This document shows positions 10,701 through 22,238 of a stretch of DNA of 52,921 nucleotides, piece after piece. The notes under the pieces are model-generated. The model was not told the DNA's origin. It searched no databases and worked only from the letters and a program-made list of their open reading frames with translations. The stretch is from Gammaproteobacteria bacterium (GTDB lineage: Bacteria; Pseudomonadota; Gammaproteobacteria; Steroidobacterales; Steroidobacteraceae): contig JASHPX010000044.1 of NCBI GenBank assembly GCA_030037905.1, positions 1-52,921 of the forward strand, in the 5' to 3' direction. The first letter of the stretch is position 1. Each line of letters begins with the position of its first letter. Both the position numbers and the translations under genes were made by a program.

Positions 10701-10778
10701 GGGCTCGCGCCGGGCCAGATCCGCCTTCATGGGGAACTGCGTCTGCGGCAGATTGACAGTCTGTCTGTAGTCGGTCAC
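7743..10778 (-). CDS. ileS: isoleucyl-tRNA synthetase
   Basis: 1011 aa; [23 protein letters not shown] and [11 protein letters not shown]-terminal CVRCW and CARC motifs; GTG start. Confidence 0.96.
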   Translation of the reverse strand: MTDYRQTVNLPQTQFPMKADLARREPEQLARWKDLAIYQRMRAVSRGRPSFVLHDGPPYANGAIHLGHALNKVLKDIIVKSRTLDGQDAPYIPGWDCHGLPIELAVEKKHGKPGQKLDAAAFRAACRAFASEQIDTQRADFERLGVFGDWEHPYLTMDPRYEAQQIRALGRIIRNGHLYRGAKPVHWCLDCRSALAEAEVEYEEAVSPAIDVAFPVADVADFARRTGIEPARLGPAVAVVIWTTTPWTLPANEAVALRDEFEYLAVAVPEHAAPEYAAPGLAVPQRRVLVLAAALKDRCLERYGSSAAAGGGAPEVLGSFRGRALEGLALAHPWLPRSVPVILAEHVTLDTGTGAVHTAPAHGQEDYFVGVRYGLPVVNPVGPDGRFAADTALVGGLPVGKANGVIIAELARRGALLHQEPLRHSYPHCWRHHSPLIFRATPQWFISMDQHGLREHALRDIRTVRWTPAWGEQRITGMIAERPDWCISRQRTWGVPLALFVHKQTAALHPRTGELLEAVAARVERGGIDAWFALDPAELLGASAAEYDKLQDVMDVWADSGLSFECVAALRPDFSAPVDLYLEGSDQHRGWFHSSLLMSEALYARAPYRAVLTHGFTVDEQGRKMSKSLGNGIEPQDILRTLGADVLRLWVAATDYAHEMSLSQEILKRITDSYRRMRNTVRFLLGNLDQFEPARDALAVADLVALDRWAIERTRSLQAQIVDAYRSFAFHVIYQKIHNFCVVDMGGLYLDILKDRLYTTPASSRARRSAQTALWHMAECLVRWLAPILPFTAEEMWRHLPGAVAASGNAAAPGNAVAPGNAAAPSDAAASSDAVAPNRAADGRAESVFLTVWHELPDTGAASIDWDALIALRADVARELERLRVAGSIGAPLDAELELWCAPEPYARLASLGEELRFFMITSEARVHRVVAEQALALSADVARSPAGVPAEAVPALSTPGVWIRVEPSRQPKCVRCWQHRPDVGASAQHPQLCARCITNLSLPGETRRYS
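8270..8359 (-). repeat. in-frame 18 bp minisatellite (5 units) inside ileS
   Basis: gcgccaccgcgtcgctgg/acgccgccgcgtcgctgg/gcgccgccgcgttgccgg/gcgccactgcgttgccgg/gcgcagccgcgttgccgg; encodes [18 protein letters not shown]-type hexapeptides. Confidence 0.9.
9941..9985 (-). repeat. in-frame 15 bp tandem repeat (3 units) inside ileS
   Basis: ccggcgccgcgtact/ccggcgccgcgtgct/ccggtaccgcgacgg; encodes [12 protein letters not shown]. Confidence 0.75.
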
Positions 10779-10788
10779 TCGCTACCTC

Positions 10789-10845
10789 GCTATCAACCAT
10801 CACCGCCGCTATCAACCATCACCGCCGCTATCAGCCGCCACCGCC
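10789..10845. repeat. 19 bp tandem repeat (3 units) across the ribF stop codon and ribF/ileS gap
   Basis: gctatcaaccatcaccgcc x2 then gctatcagccgccaccgcc. Confidence 0.9.
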
Positions 10846-11760
10846 GGCCCCGAGAATGTCGCGCGCCTGCGCCGCATCGCGCCGCATCTGCGCCACCATC
10901 GCCTCCATCGAGTCGAATGTCAGCTCATCGCGCAGCCTCGCAACAAATTCGACCGACAGCTCCCGGCCGTACAGGTCGCCGTCGAAGTCGAACAGATGCG
11001 CCTCGAGCAGCACCTGCCGGCCGCCGACCATGGGCCGCGTGCCGAGGTTGGCCACGCCGGGCAGCGCACCCGCGCCGGGCACCCCCGCCACGCGCACCGC
11101 AAACACGCCGCTGAGCGGCACGCGCCGGCGCTTGACCGCGATGTTCGCGGTCGGAAAGCCCAGCGTGCGCCCGAGCCGATCGCCCGCGCGCACGCGGCCG
11201 CACATCGCATAGGGGCGCCCGAGCCAGCGCTGCGCGCCGGCGAAATCCCCTGCTGCCAGCGCCGCGCGCACTCTACCGCTACTGACACGCTCACGGTTCA
11301 GCTGCACCGGCGAGACGACATCCACCGTAAAGCCGAACGGCTTGGCATGCGCGGCGCACCAGCCGGCACTCGCCTCCCCGCCGCGCCCGAAGCGAAAGTC
11401 GTGCCCCACGACGACCACGCGGGCGTGCGCCGCGGCCAGGAGCTGCATGAACTGCAGCCCCGAAGTCACCCGCAGGGCCTCGTCGAAGCTCAGCAGGCAG
11501 AGCCGCTCGACACCGCATCCCTGGAATATGTGCCAGCGTTCACGCAGATTCGTCAGCCGTGGGGGCGGATCGTCCGGCTGCAGGAACTCGCGCGGCAGCG
11601 GCTCGAAGGTGAGCACCATGGTCGGCAGCGCCAGGCGCCGCCCGTGCCAGAGCAGTCGTTCGATCAGCGCCTGATGGCCAAGGTGAATGCCATCGAAGCT
11701 GCCGATCGTAACGACACAGTCGCCTTGCTGTTCCAGCGCAGGTCTGCGGATGAGCTCCAT
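10831..11760 (-). CDS. ribF: bifunctional riboflavin kinase/FAD synthetase
   Basis: VVTIGSFDGIHLGHQALIERL...GDRLGRTLGFPTANIAVKRRRVPLSGVFAV. Confidence 0.95.
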   Translation of the reverse strand: MELIRRPALEQQGDCVVTIGSFDGIHLGHQALIERLLWHGRRLALPTMVLTFEPLPREFLQPDDPPPRLTNLRERWHIFQGCGVERLCLLSFDEALRVTSGLQFMQLLAAAHARVVVVGHDFRFGRGGEASAGWCAAHAKPFGFTVDVVSPVQLNRERVSSGRVRAALAAGDFAGAQRWLGRPYAMCGRVRAGDRLGRTLGFPTANIAVKRRRVPLSGVFAVRVAGVPGAGALPGVANLGTRPMVGGRQVLLEAHLFDFDGDLYGRELSVEFVARLRDELTFDSMEAMVAQMRRDAAQARDILGAGGGG

Positions 11761-11772
11761 GACCGATGACGC

Positions 11773-11794
11773 AATGTAAATTCAAATGTAAATT
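11773..11794. promoter_or_regulatory. AT-rich direct repeat in the ribF/transglutaminase divergent intergenic region
   Basis: AATGTAAATT at 11773-11782 and 11785-11794 (12 bp period), within GCAATGTAAATTCAAATGTAAATTTGC. Confidence 0.45.
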
Positions 11795-11824
11795 TGCAAG
11801 TATAGTGAATTTTCCGGGTCAGCC

Positions 11825-12703
11825 ATGACTGTTCTGCATATCCGCCATCATACCTGCTACGAATACCGCACCCCGGTGCAACTGGGCGAGCATCGGCTCA
11901 TGACACGGCCGCGCGACAGCCACGATCTGCGGCTGCTGGACACTTCGCTCTCGATCGAGCCGGCGGCCAGCCAAGTACGCTGGATCCACGATGTGTTCGG
12001 CAATTCCATCACGATCGTGAGCTTCGACAGCCGCGCGAAGCGGCTGACGTTCATGTCGGACTTCCGCGTACAGCATTTCCCGGGTGCGCCGCAGGAGATT
12101 GCGGTCGAGCCATACGCCGCGAGCTTTCCCTTCAGCTACTCGGCCAGCGACGCCGAGGATCTCGGCCGCACCAAGGAGCGACACCATCCCGATCCCCAGC
12201 ATCGCATCGACCAGTGGGCGCATGCATTGCTGCAGCAGGTACCGCGGGCCGCGACGCTCGAGACGCTGGCGTCGATGACCGCGAACATCAGGGAAACGTT
12301 CAAGTACACGGCGCGCGAAGCCGCCGGAGTGCAGACACCGCTCGAGACACTCGAGCGCCGCAGTGGCAGCTGCCGCGATTTCGCGCTGTTCATGATGGAG
12401 GCGGCGCGCAGTCTCGGAGTCGCCGCGCGCTTCGTGTCCGGCTACCTGTACGATGAGCGGCGCGTGGATGCGGGCGAGGCACTGGTCGGCGGCGGCGCGA
12501 CACATGCGTGGGTGCAGCTCTACCTGCCGGGAGCCGGCTGGGTCGAGTATGACCCGACCAACGGGCTGGTCGGTGGGCGTAACCTGATCCGCGTGGCCGT
12601 GGCCCGCGACCCGTCGCAGGCGGTGCCGGTCGCGGGCAGCTTTCAGGGCCCGGAGGATGCGCACTTGTCCTTGACCGTACGCGTCGAGGTCACGACGGAT
12701 TGA
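11825..12703 (+). CDS. transglutaminase-like family protein with bacterial transglutaminase N-terminal region
   Basis: MTVLHIRHHTCYEYRTPVQLGEHRLMTRPRDSHDLRLLDTSL...RRSGSCRDFALFMMEAARSLGVAARFVSGYL...ATHAWVQLYLPGAGWVEYDPTN; Cys-His-Asp triad. Confidence 0.92.
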   Translation: MTVLHIRHHTCYEYRTPVQLGEHRLMTRPRDSHDLRLLDTSLSIEPAASQVRWIHDVFGNSITIVSFDSRAKRLTFMSDFRVQHFPGAPQEIAVEPYAASFPFSYSASDAEDLGRTKERHHPDPQHRIDQWAHALLQQVPRAATLETLASMTANIRETFKYTAREAAGVQTPLETLERRSGSCRDFALFMMEAARSLGVAARFVSGYLYDERRVDAGEALVGGGATHAWVQLYLPGAGWVEYDPTNGLVGGRNLIRVAVARDPSQAVPVAGSFQGPEDAHLSLTVRVEVTTD

Positions 12704-12911
12704 ACACGGATCAGGGGCGCACCCGCCGGCGGCGCAGCGGATGCGAGGTCACACCGCGTTGAGCGGCCGCACCGCCACCCGCACCGACAGCTCGTGGCTG
12801 CGCCTGCTCGTACAGGTACATCGTGCGGCAATGAGGGGCCGGGCGCAGCCGCACAACCTGCGGCCCGAGGCGCACACGGACGCACCTGTTTGGCGCATAC
12901 CGGAGCAAATA

Positions 12912-12952
12912 TGCACCAACTCGTTCCCCCGTTTGCGGAACGAGGGCGTGCA
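12912..12952. promoter_or_regulatory. nested inverted repeat upstream of the ATP-grasp gene
   Basis: TGCAC-caa-CTCGTTCC-cccgtttgc-GGAACGAG-ggc-GTGCA. Confidence 0.45.
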
Positions 12953-13006
12953 CGCTATGGTTCCTGTCGAGGGCCGCGGGCCGCGACAGGGGTGCGAGCG
13001 CTCAGC

Positions 13007-14458
13007 ATGCAGGTGGACTGGAGCGCCTATTCGGCGCCGGGTTTGCATGATGAACTGATGGGGCCTGGCGGGCGCCCGCGCGCCGCAGGGCGTGCGCTGA
13101 TGCGACACCTCTCGGATCTCGACGAGCAGGAGATCGGCCTGCGCCAGCGGGCCGCCGAGCTCGCCATCAAGGCGATGGGCATCACCTTCACCGTGTATCA
13201 CGAGCAGGACGGCTCGATCGACCGCGCCTGGCCGCTGGACATCATCCCGCGCACCATTACACGCAAAGAATGGCTGTGTATCGAGGCGGGACTGCGCCAG
13301 CGCGTCACGGCGCTGAACCTGTTCATCGATGATGTCTATCACGATCAGCGCATCCTGAAGGACGGCGTGGTCCCGGAGGAACTCATCGCCTCCTCCACCA
13401 ATTTCCGCCGCGAGTGCGTCGGCATTGCGCCGCCGCTGCGCTGCTGGGCCCACATCTGCGGCACGGATCTGGTGCGCGATAAGGACGGCACCGTATTCGT
13501 GCTCGAGGACAACCTGCGCGTACCTTCCGGCGTGTCGTACATGCTCGAGAACCGCCAGGTCATCAAGCGCGTGTTCCCGGAGATGTTCGACAGCGCCGCG
13601 ATCCTGCCGGTGGATGATTACCCGTCGAAGCTGCACGAGATGCTGCTGGCGTTGTCTCCGCAGCGCCAGCAGCGTGCCGAGATCGTGGTGCTGACGCCGG
13701 GGGTCTACAACTCGGCGTACTTCGAGCACGCCTACCTCGCCCGCCAGATGGGCTGCGAGCTGGTGGAAGGGCGCGACCTGGCCGTGCACGACGATGATTG
13801 CGTGTACATGCACACGGTACGCGGGTGGACGCCGGTGGACGTGATCTATCGGCGCGTCGACGATGACTTCCTCGATCCGGAAGTGTTCCGCGCCGACTCG
13901 GCCCTTGGCGTACGTGGCCTGATGCGTGCCTGGTCCAAGGGCAACGTGGCACTGGCCAACGCGCCCGGCGCCGGAGTCGCCGACGACAAGCTGATCTATA
14001 CGTACGTGCCGGACATGATCCGCTACTACCTGGACGAGGACGCGGTCCTGCCGAACGTGCCCTCGTGGCGTTGCTGCGAGCCCAGGCAGCTCGAATACGT
14101 GCTCGCACACCTGGATTCGCTGGTGGTGAAGACCATCGACGGCTCCGGCGGCTACGGCATGCTCATGGGACCGAGCGCCTCGCAGGCCGAGCGCTCGAAG
14201 TTCGCCGCCGCCCTCAAGCGCACCCCGCGCGGCTACATCGCCCAGCCCGTGGTGACGCTGTCGACCGTGCCGACCTTCACGGGCAGCGGTCTGGAGCCGC
14301 GCCACGTGGACCTGCGCCCCTTCGTGCTCAGCGGTCCGCAGACCTACGTGACCACCGGCGGGCTGACGCGCGTGGCCATGCGCCGCGGTACGCTGATCGT
14401 CAACTCCAGCCAGGGTGGCGGCAGCAAGGACACCTGGGTCGTCGACACGGAGGCCTAA
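13007..14458 (+). CDS. circularly permuted type 2 ATP-grasp protein (DUF404/DUF407)
   Basis: MQVDWSAYSAPGLHDELMGPGGRPR...GITFTVYHEQDGSIDRAWPLDIIPRTITRKEWLCIEAGLRQR...VKTIDGSGGYGMLMGPSAS. Confidence 0.92.
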   Translation: MQVDWSAYSAPGLHDELMGPGGRPRAAGRALMRHLSDLDEQEIGLRQRAAELAIKAMGITFTVYHEQDGSIDRAWPLDIIPRTITRKEWLCIEAGLRQRVTALNLFIDDVYHDQRILKDGVVPEELIASSTNFRRECVGIAPPLRCWAHICGTDLVRDKDGTVFVLEDNLRVPSGVSYMLENRQVIKRVFPEMFDSAAILPVDDYPSKLHEMLLALSPQRQQRAEIVVLTPGVYNSAYFEHAYLARQMGCELVEGRDLAVHDDDCVYMHTVRGWTPVDVIYRRVDDDFLDPEVFRADSALGVRGLMRAWSKGNVALANAPGAGVADDKLIYTYVPDMIRYYLDEDAVLPNVPSWRCCEPRQLEYVLAHLDSLVVKTIDGSGGYGMLMGPSASQAERSKFAAALKRTPRGYIAQPVVTLSTVPTFTGSGLEPRHVDLRPFVLSGPQTYVTTGGLTRVAMRRGTLIVNSSQGGGSKDTWVVDTEA

Positions 14459-14460
14459 GG

Positions 14461-15480
14461 ATGCTTGCGCGCACCGTCGAGAACGTCTACTGGCTGGCAC
14501 GCTACCTGGAGCGCGCTGAGAACACCGCGCGGCTGGTCAGTGTCAACTCGCACCTGCTGCTGGACCTGCCTCCGGGCATCGACCCGGGCTGGCTGCCGCT
14601 CGTGGACATCACCGGCAGCCGCGCGCTGTTCGACGCGCGCTACAAGCGCGCTGCCGAGCGTGATGTGGTGCAGTTCCTGATCGCCGACCGCGACAATCCC
14701 GGCTCGATCGTCGCCTCGCTGAATCTGGCGCGCGAGAATGCGCGCGCGCTGCGCGACGTGCTGCCGGCCGAGACCTGGGAGGAGCTCAACAGCTTCTTCA
14801 TGCGCTTCTCCGAGGATCTGCCCGCAGGCCTGAGCCGCGCCGCGCGCTTCGATTTCCTCAAGCGCAGCGTGCTGGTTTCGCAAACCCTCACCGGCATGCT
14901 CGACGGCACCATGAGCCGCAATGATGCCCACACTTTCATGATGCTCGGACGCAACCTGGAACGCGCCGACATGACCAGCCGCATCATCGACGTGCGCTCA
15001 GCGCAGCTGCTGCCCGACACCTCGGAGCTGCGGCCGTTCGACACCATCCAGTGGATGAGCGTGCTGCGTTCGCTGTCCGGCTACGAGATGTACCGCCTCG
15101 GCCGCGAGCGCGTGAACCGCGCCGACGTGCTCGAGTTCGCGCTGCGCGACGAGCGCTTCCCGCGCTCCTGCCTGTTCTGTCTGCTGCAGATGGAGCCGTG
15201 CCTGCACGGATTACCGCGCAGCGGCGGCGCGCGCAGCGCGCTCGTGAACGCCAGCCAGTTCCTGGCGGGCGCCGACCTCGGCGGCCTCGACCAGGAAGGG
15301 CTGCACGAACTGATCGATCAGGTGCAGCTGCACCTCACGGCGCTGCACGCGACGATCGCGGGCAGCTACTTCCCCCGGCCGGCACTCGCCGCCTCGGCCG
15401 CCGGCTCGCCGGCCGCGGCGGGCGCAGCCCAGGGCGAGCGCGCGCCGCAGGTGCCGCGCCCGCTGGCACTGTTCCAGTGA
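14461..15480 (+). CDS. alpha-E domain protein (DUF403)
   Basis: MLARTVENVYWLARYLERAENTARLVSVNSHLLLDLPPGI. Confidence 0.92.
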   Translation: MLARTVENVYWLARYLERAENTARLVSVNSHLLLDLPPGIDPGWLPLVDITGSRALFDARYKRAAERDVVQFLIADRDNPGSIVASLNLARENARALRDVLPAETWEELNSFFMRFSEDLPAGLSRAARFDFLKRSVLVSQTLTGMLDGTMSRNDAHTFMMLGRNLERADMTSRIIDVRSAQLLPDTSELRPFDTIQWMSVLRSLSGYEMYRLGRERVNRADVLEFALRDERFPRSCLFCLLQMEPCLHGLPRSGGARSALVNASQFLAGADLGGLDQEGLHELIDQVQLHLTALHATIAGSYFPRPALAASAAGSPAAAGAAQGERAPQVPRPLALFQ

Positions 15481-15504
15481 CGCACTGCGCCCAGGACGCG
15501 CGCG

Positions 15505-18036
<2,532 letters not shown>

Positions 18037-18111
18037 GCGCAGGTGTGGCGCGTGCGCGGCGACGCCTTGCGCGGGCGGCCAGGCGGACAGCGCGGCGTGT
18101 ACCGGCGCGAG

Positions 18112-18192
18112 GCTGCGGTCGGCGACTCGCACCGGTCGCGGCTGGCCGTTGAGCTCGAAGAACATACGGTCCAGCGTGTACTTATGTTCGCC
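18112..18192 (-). pseudogene. possible fragment of a pyruvate-carboxylase-like gene
   Basis: Minus-strand frame GEHKYTLDRMFFELNGQPRPVRVADRS, with no intact gene around it. Confidence 0.4.
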
Positions 18193-18437
18193 GGGATCGG
18201 CGCGGGCGCTGCGTCCGCTGGCTGGCGATGAGCGTCAGCGGCCACCTATCGGCGCCACCTGTCGGCCGGTGGGCCCAGCGGATCCGCCTGCGGGCCGCTC
18301 GGCGGGTGCGTTGACAAGGTCCGGCCCACTTTCGCACACTACGCGGCCCTTCGACGCGGCCCTTCGCGACAGCTGGGCACGCGCGCCTCGGTAGCGGCGG
18401 CGCAAATGGCGATCCTGCGGGCAAACCGGAGCAGAAC

Positions 18438-18767
18438 TTGGCGAATACCAAATCGGCGGAAAAGGCCGCTCACCAGGCTGAAAAGCACCGCGCGCGCAAT
18501 ATCGCGCTGCGCTCGCGCATGCGCACGGCCGTACGCCACGTGAACGATGCCATCGCCAAGGGCGACGCGCAGGAGGCCCGGCAGCGCTACGAGGCCGCCG
18601 TGCCGTTGATCGACACGCTGGTGAACAAGCACATCGTCCATCGCAATAAGGCCGACCGCCACAAGAGCCGCCTCGCGGCGCGCGTCAAATCCCTGGCGAG
18701 TGGGGGCAAGAGCGCCGCCGGCGGGAACCCCGCGCCGGCGGGTGGCTCGAGCAATCCGGGCGGCTGA
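18438..18767 (+). CDS. rpsT: 30S ribosomal protein S20
   Basis: TTG start; MANTKSAEKAAHQAEKHRARNIALRSRMRTAVRHV; low-complexity C-terminal tail. Confidence 0.95.
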   Translation: MANTKSAEKAAHQAEKHRARNIALRSRMRTAVRHVNDAIAKGDAQEARQRYEAAVPLIDTLVNKHIVHRNKADRHKSRLAARVKSLASGGKSAAGGNPAPAGGSSNPGG

Positions 18768-18788
18768 TGGCGGCTGATGGCGGCTGAC
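18759..18788. repeat. 10 bp tandem repeat (3 units) over the rpsT stop codon
   Basis: ggcggctgat/ggcggctgat/ggcggctgac then degenerate ggcgaccgat. Confidence 0.9.
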
Positions 18789-18805
18789 GGCGACCGATTG
18801 GCCGC

Positions 18806-19129
18806 TCAGCCGGAGCGTTCGTAGTCCTCCAGCGCCAGCAGCAGCGAGAGCCTCTCATCCCCTCGCGCGACCTCGCGCCAGTGTCTTCCCTCGGGCCAGG
18901 GCTCGAGTGCGCCCGCCAGCGCCCACAGCATGTTCAGTGACGAGGCGATGCCGGCTCGTTTGAGCTCGTAGAACGCTCGCACCGCGCCCCGGCGCCGTAG
19001 CTCCTCGGCGCTGTCCACGCCGATGCGCGCGAGCATGCGCTCCGAGCGCGTCCCCAGATTGCGTAAGTCACGGATGCGCAGCCGCAGCTTGCCGGCCGCG
19101 ATACGCGCGCGGACTTTGCTGTTGCGCAT
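18806..19129 (-). CDS. TfoX/Sxy C-terminal domain protein
   Basis: IRDLRNLGTRSERMLARIGVDSAEELRRRGAVRAFYELKRAGIASSLNMLWALAGAL. Confidence 0.85.
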   Translation of the reverse strand: MRNSKVRARIAAGKLRLRIRDLRNLGTRSERMLARIGVDSAEELRRRGAVRAFYELKRAGIASSLNMLWALAGALEPWPEGRHWREVARGDERLSLLLALEDYERSG

Positions 19130-19150
19130 GGTGCATTCTCGCCCAAAGCG

Positions 19151-20254
19151 TCAGGGCACGCCCGTCTCGTCCGCTTTGGCGGCTGCGCGAGTAGTGACCG
19201 GGCGAGTAGCGGCCGCGCGGGCGGGGGCTGCGCGGGTGATGGCGGGCGTCGTCTCGAGCCAGCGCATCAGGGCCTGGGCCAGCTCGCGCGTGCCGCGACC
19301 GGTAGCCGCCGAGACCAGGAAGTGCGGTCCGCGCCAACGCAGGCGCCGCACGATGTCGTGAGAGCGCTGTTGGGCCTCGGCGTCGGGCAGCAGATCACGC
19401 TTATTGATCACCAGCCAGCGCGGCTTGGCCGCCAGTGAGCGGCTGAACTTGCGCAGCTCGGCGGCAATCGCGCGGGCATCGCGCACCGGGTCGGCCTGCG
19501 GGTCCGGTGGCAACAGGTCCACCATGTGTAACAGTACGCGCGTGCGCTGCAGGTGCTTGAGAAAGCGGATGCCGAGCCCTGCCCCCTCCGCGGCCCCTTC
19601 GATCAGACCGGGAATGTCGGCCATGACGAAGCTGCGGTGCGCCCCGCAGTCCACCACGCCGAGGTTCGGATATAGCGTCGTGAAGGGATAATCAGCCACC
19701 TTGGGACGGGCGGCCGACAGCGCGCGAATCAGTGTCGATTTGCCTGCATTGGGCAGGCCGAGCAGGCCGACGTCAGCGATGACCTTGAGCTCGAGCGCGA
19801 GCGCGCGCCGCTCGCCCGGCAGGCCCGGCCCGAACTGCCGTGGAGCGCGATTGGTGCTGGATTTGAACCGGGCATTGCCATAGCCGCCCTTCCCACCCTC
19901 GGCTACGCGCAGCATCTGCCCGGCTGCGGTCAGATCTCCGAGCTCCTCGCCGGTGTCGGCATCCTGCACGGTGGTGCCGACTGGCACCGTGATGTAGAGG
20001 TCCGTGCCGCTACGTCCAGTGCAGCCGTTGCCCGAGCCGGGCTGCCCGGCAGGGGCCTTGAAGGTGCGCTCGATGCGAAAGTCGGCGAGTGTGTTGATAC
20101 CTTCGGCGGCGCGCAGTAATACGGCCGCACCATGGCCGCCATCGCCTCCGTCGGGTCCACCAAAGGGCACGAACTTCTCGCGCCGGAAGCTCACACAGCC
20201 GCGACCGCCATGACCGGCCTGCACCCGCACGATGGCCTCGTCGACGAATTTCAC
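19151..20254 (-). CDS. obgE: Obg-family GTPase
   Basis: [42 protein letters not shown]...[11 protein letters not shown]...[17 protein letters not shown]. Confidence 0.96.
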   Translation of the reverse strand: MKFVDEAIVRVQAGHGGRGCVSFRREKFVPFGGPDGGDGGHGAAVLLRAAEGINTLADFRIERTFKAPAGQPGSGNGCTGRSGTDLYITVPVGTTVQDADTGEELGDLTAAGQMLRVAEGGKGGYGNARFKSSTNRAPRQFGPGLPGERRALALELKVIADVGLLGLPNAGKSTLIRALSAARPKVADYPFTTLYPNLGVVDCGAHRSFVMADIPGLIEGAAEGAGLGIRFLKHLQRTRVLLHMVDLLPPDPQADPVRDARAIAAELRKFSRSLAAKPRWLVINKRDLLPDAEAQQRSHDIVRRLRWRGPHFLVSAATGRGTRELAQALMRWLETTPAITRAAPARAAATRPVTTRAAAKADETGVP

Positions 20255-20343
20255 AGGCAGTGGCTCGGCAGGCGGCGGCGCGATCGCCGGGAACGCGGTC
20301 GGTGGGGACGAGGTCGGCGGGAACGCGGCCGCCCAGCGCGCCC

Positions 20344-20670
20344 TCAGGACGCCGGGCGCCCGGTCGCTGGCTCAGGCGCCGCGGACGCGGCAGCTCCATC
20401 GCCCGAGATCTTGGCGGCGGGTTCTACGCTGACGAACAGGTGCCGCTGCGCACCTCTCAATCGGAACTGCACCTGCCCGGTCACCCGAGCGTAGAGCGTG
20501 TGATCGGTCCCGGTGCCGACGTTGACGCCCGCGCGCACCCGGGTGCCCCGCTGGCGCACCAGGATGTTGCCAGCGAGTACGTGCTCGCCGCCGAAGCGCT
20601 TCACACCGAGGCGCTTGCTGTGTGATTCGCGGCCATTGCGAGTGCTGCCGCCTGCCTTTTTATGTGCCAT
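20344..20670 (-). CDS. rpmA: 50S ribosomal protein L27
   Basis: [44 protein letters not shown]; Ala/Pro-rich C-terminal extension. Confidence 0.95.
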   Translation of the reverse strand: MAHKKAGGSTRNGRESHSKRLGVKRFGGEHVLAGNILVRQRGTRVRAGVNVGTGTDHTLYARVTGQVQFRLRGAQRHLFVSVEPAAKISGDGAAASAAPEPATGRPAS

Positions 20671-20733
20671 ACACTGGACTCCAGCTATCGGCCTCGCCCG
20701 CCGCGAAGGTGCCCGCCGCGAAGGTGCTCGCCA

Positions 20734-21048
20734 TCAGGGCGCGCTGATCTCGGTGATGCGCACCTCGGTGAATGGTTGACGGTGCGCCTTCTGGCGTAAA
20801 TAGTGCTTGCGGCGCCGGAACTTGACCACCGTGACCTTTTCCGCCCGCGCGTGCTTCTGAACGGTCGCCAGCACTTTGACGCCGTCGAGCAGTGGCGCGC
20901 CGAGACGCACCTGGTCACCGTCGGCGAGCAGCAGGACCTCGTTGAACTCGACCGTGCTGCCGGCTTCGGCCGCCAGCTTCTCGATGCGCACGACACCGCC
21001 CTTCTCGACTCGATACTGTTTGCCGCCTGTGGCGATGACCGCGTACAT
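20734..21048 (-). CDS. rplU: 50S ribosomal protein L21
   Basis: [25 protein letters not shown]...[23 protein letters not shown]. Confidence 0.95.
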   Translation of the reverse strand: MYAVIATGGKQYRVEKGGVVRIEKLAAEAGSTVEFNEVLLLADGDQVRLGAPLLDGVKVLATVQKHARAEKVTVVKFRRRKHYLRQKAHRQPFTEVRITEISAP

Positions 21049-21202
21049 TGTCCGATGCTCCGTGTGTGTCGCCGCATCTGAAGATTCGGCGCTGCGCGCG
21101 CCCACAACCAGCCGGCTCACGTGAGAAGCGGCGAAGGGCCGCGCATTCTAACGGCGGAGTGCTGGCCGGTCAAACGGCACATTCTCTTGGAGAAACAGAG
21201 AG

Positions 21203-22195
21203 TTGAGCACAGATCAGGGCAGCCAGGAGGCACTCGAGGAGATCCGTGCGCTCGTCCAGGGGGAGCTGGCTGCCGTGGACGTGACCATCCGCGAGCGCTT
21301 CCGCAGCTCGGTGAGCCTGGTCGATCAGGTCGCCCAGCACATCATCGCCGGCGGTGGCAAGCGCCTGCGTCCACTGATGGTCGTGCTCGCCGGCCGCGCG
21401 TGCGACGGTGCGCGAGTGGAATGCATTCTGGCCGCAGCGTTCATCGAATTTATTCACACCGCTACGCTGCTTCATGACGACGTGGTGGATATGTCGGTGC
21501 GGCGTCGTGGCCGCGAGACGGCCAACGAGGTCTACGGCAACCAGGCCAGCGTGCTGGTGGGAGACTTTGTGTATTCGCGGGCGTTCCAGCTCATGGCGGC
21601 GACGCGCTCGCAGCGGGTGATCGAGATCATGGCGGACGCGACCAACATCATCGCCGAGGGCGAGGTGCTGCAACTGATGAATTCCCACGACCCCGATACC
21701 ACCGAGGCGCGTTACCTGGAGGTCATCTATCGCAAGACTGCGCGGCTGTTCCAGGCCGGAGGCGAAGTTGCTGCCGTGGTCAGCGGCGCCGACGAATCCG
21801 CGCAGCGCGCTCTGGCCATCTATGGCCGCCATCTGGGCACCGCCTATCAGCTGATCGACGATGTGCTGGATTACCAGTCCGATCCCGAGACACGCGGCAA
21901 AAATCTCGGTGAAGATCTGGCCGAGGGCAAGCCGACGCTGCCGCTGATTTACGCCCTACGCAACGCCACGCCCAGCTGCACGCGACTGATCCGCGAGGTC
22001 ATTCGCGACGGCGGCCGTGAGCACCTCCAGGAGGTCATGGGCGCGATCGAGTCGGCCGGCGGGTTGCAGTACACCAGCGCGCTGGCGCAGACCGAGGCCG
22101 AGCAGGCACTCATTGCGCTGCAGGCCCTGCCGCCCACGCGCTATCGCGATGCCCTCGCGGCGCTCGTGCGATTCACCGTGAGCCGGCGCAACTGA
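21203..22195 (+). CDS. ispB: octaprenyl diphosphate synthase (polyprenyl synthetase)
   Basis: TTG start; GGGKRLRPLMVVLAGRA, LLHDDVVDMSVRRRG, LIDDVLDYQSD. Confidence 0.93.
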   Translation: MSTDQGSQEALEEIRALVQGELAAVDVTIRERFRSSVSLVDQVAQHIIAGGGKRLRPLMVVLAGRACDGARVECILAAAFIEFIHTATLLHDDVVDMSVRRRGRETANEVYGNQASVLVGDFVYSRAFQLMAATRSQRVIEIMADATNIIAEGEVLQLMNSHDPDTTEARYLEVIYRKTARLFQAGGEVAAVVSGADESAQRALAIYGRHLGTAYQLIDDVLDYQSDPETRGKNLGEDLAEGKPTLPLIYALRNATPSCTRLIREVIRDGGREHLQEVMGAIESAGGLQYTSALAQTEAEQALIALQALPPTRYRDALAALVRFTVSRRN

Positions 22196-22220
22196 GCCGC
22201 CAGCGCCGCAGCTGAGCCGC
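22181..22220. repeat. 20 bp imperfect tandem duplication over the ispB stop codon
   Basis: agccggcgcaactgagccgc / cagcgccgcagctgagccgc (15/20 identical). Confidence 0.65.
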
Positions 22221-22238
22221 ATCATCGAGAGCGACGCG

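Noticed and set aside
12749-14500. 583 aa minus-strand ORF
   Set aside because: Antisense shadow of the ATP-grasp gene; His/Arg/Val-rich composition typical of reverse frames in GC-rich DNA, no family motif.
18311-18340. rpsT promoter (TTGACA at 18311-18316)
   Set aside because: Good -35 but the spaced -10 (CACACT) is weak; not enough to list as a feature.
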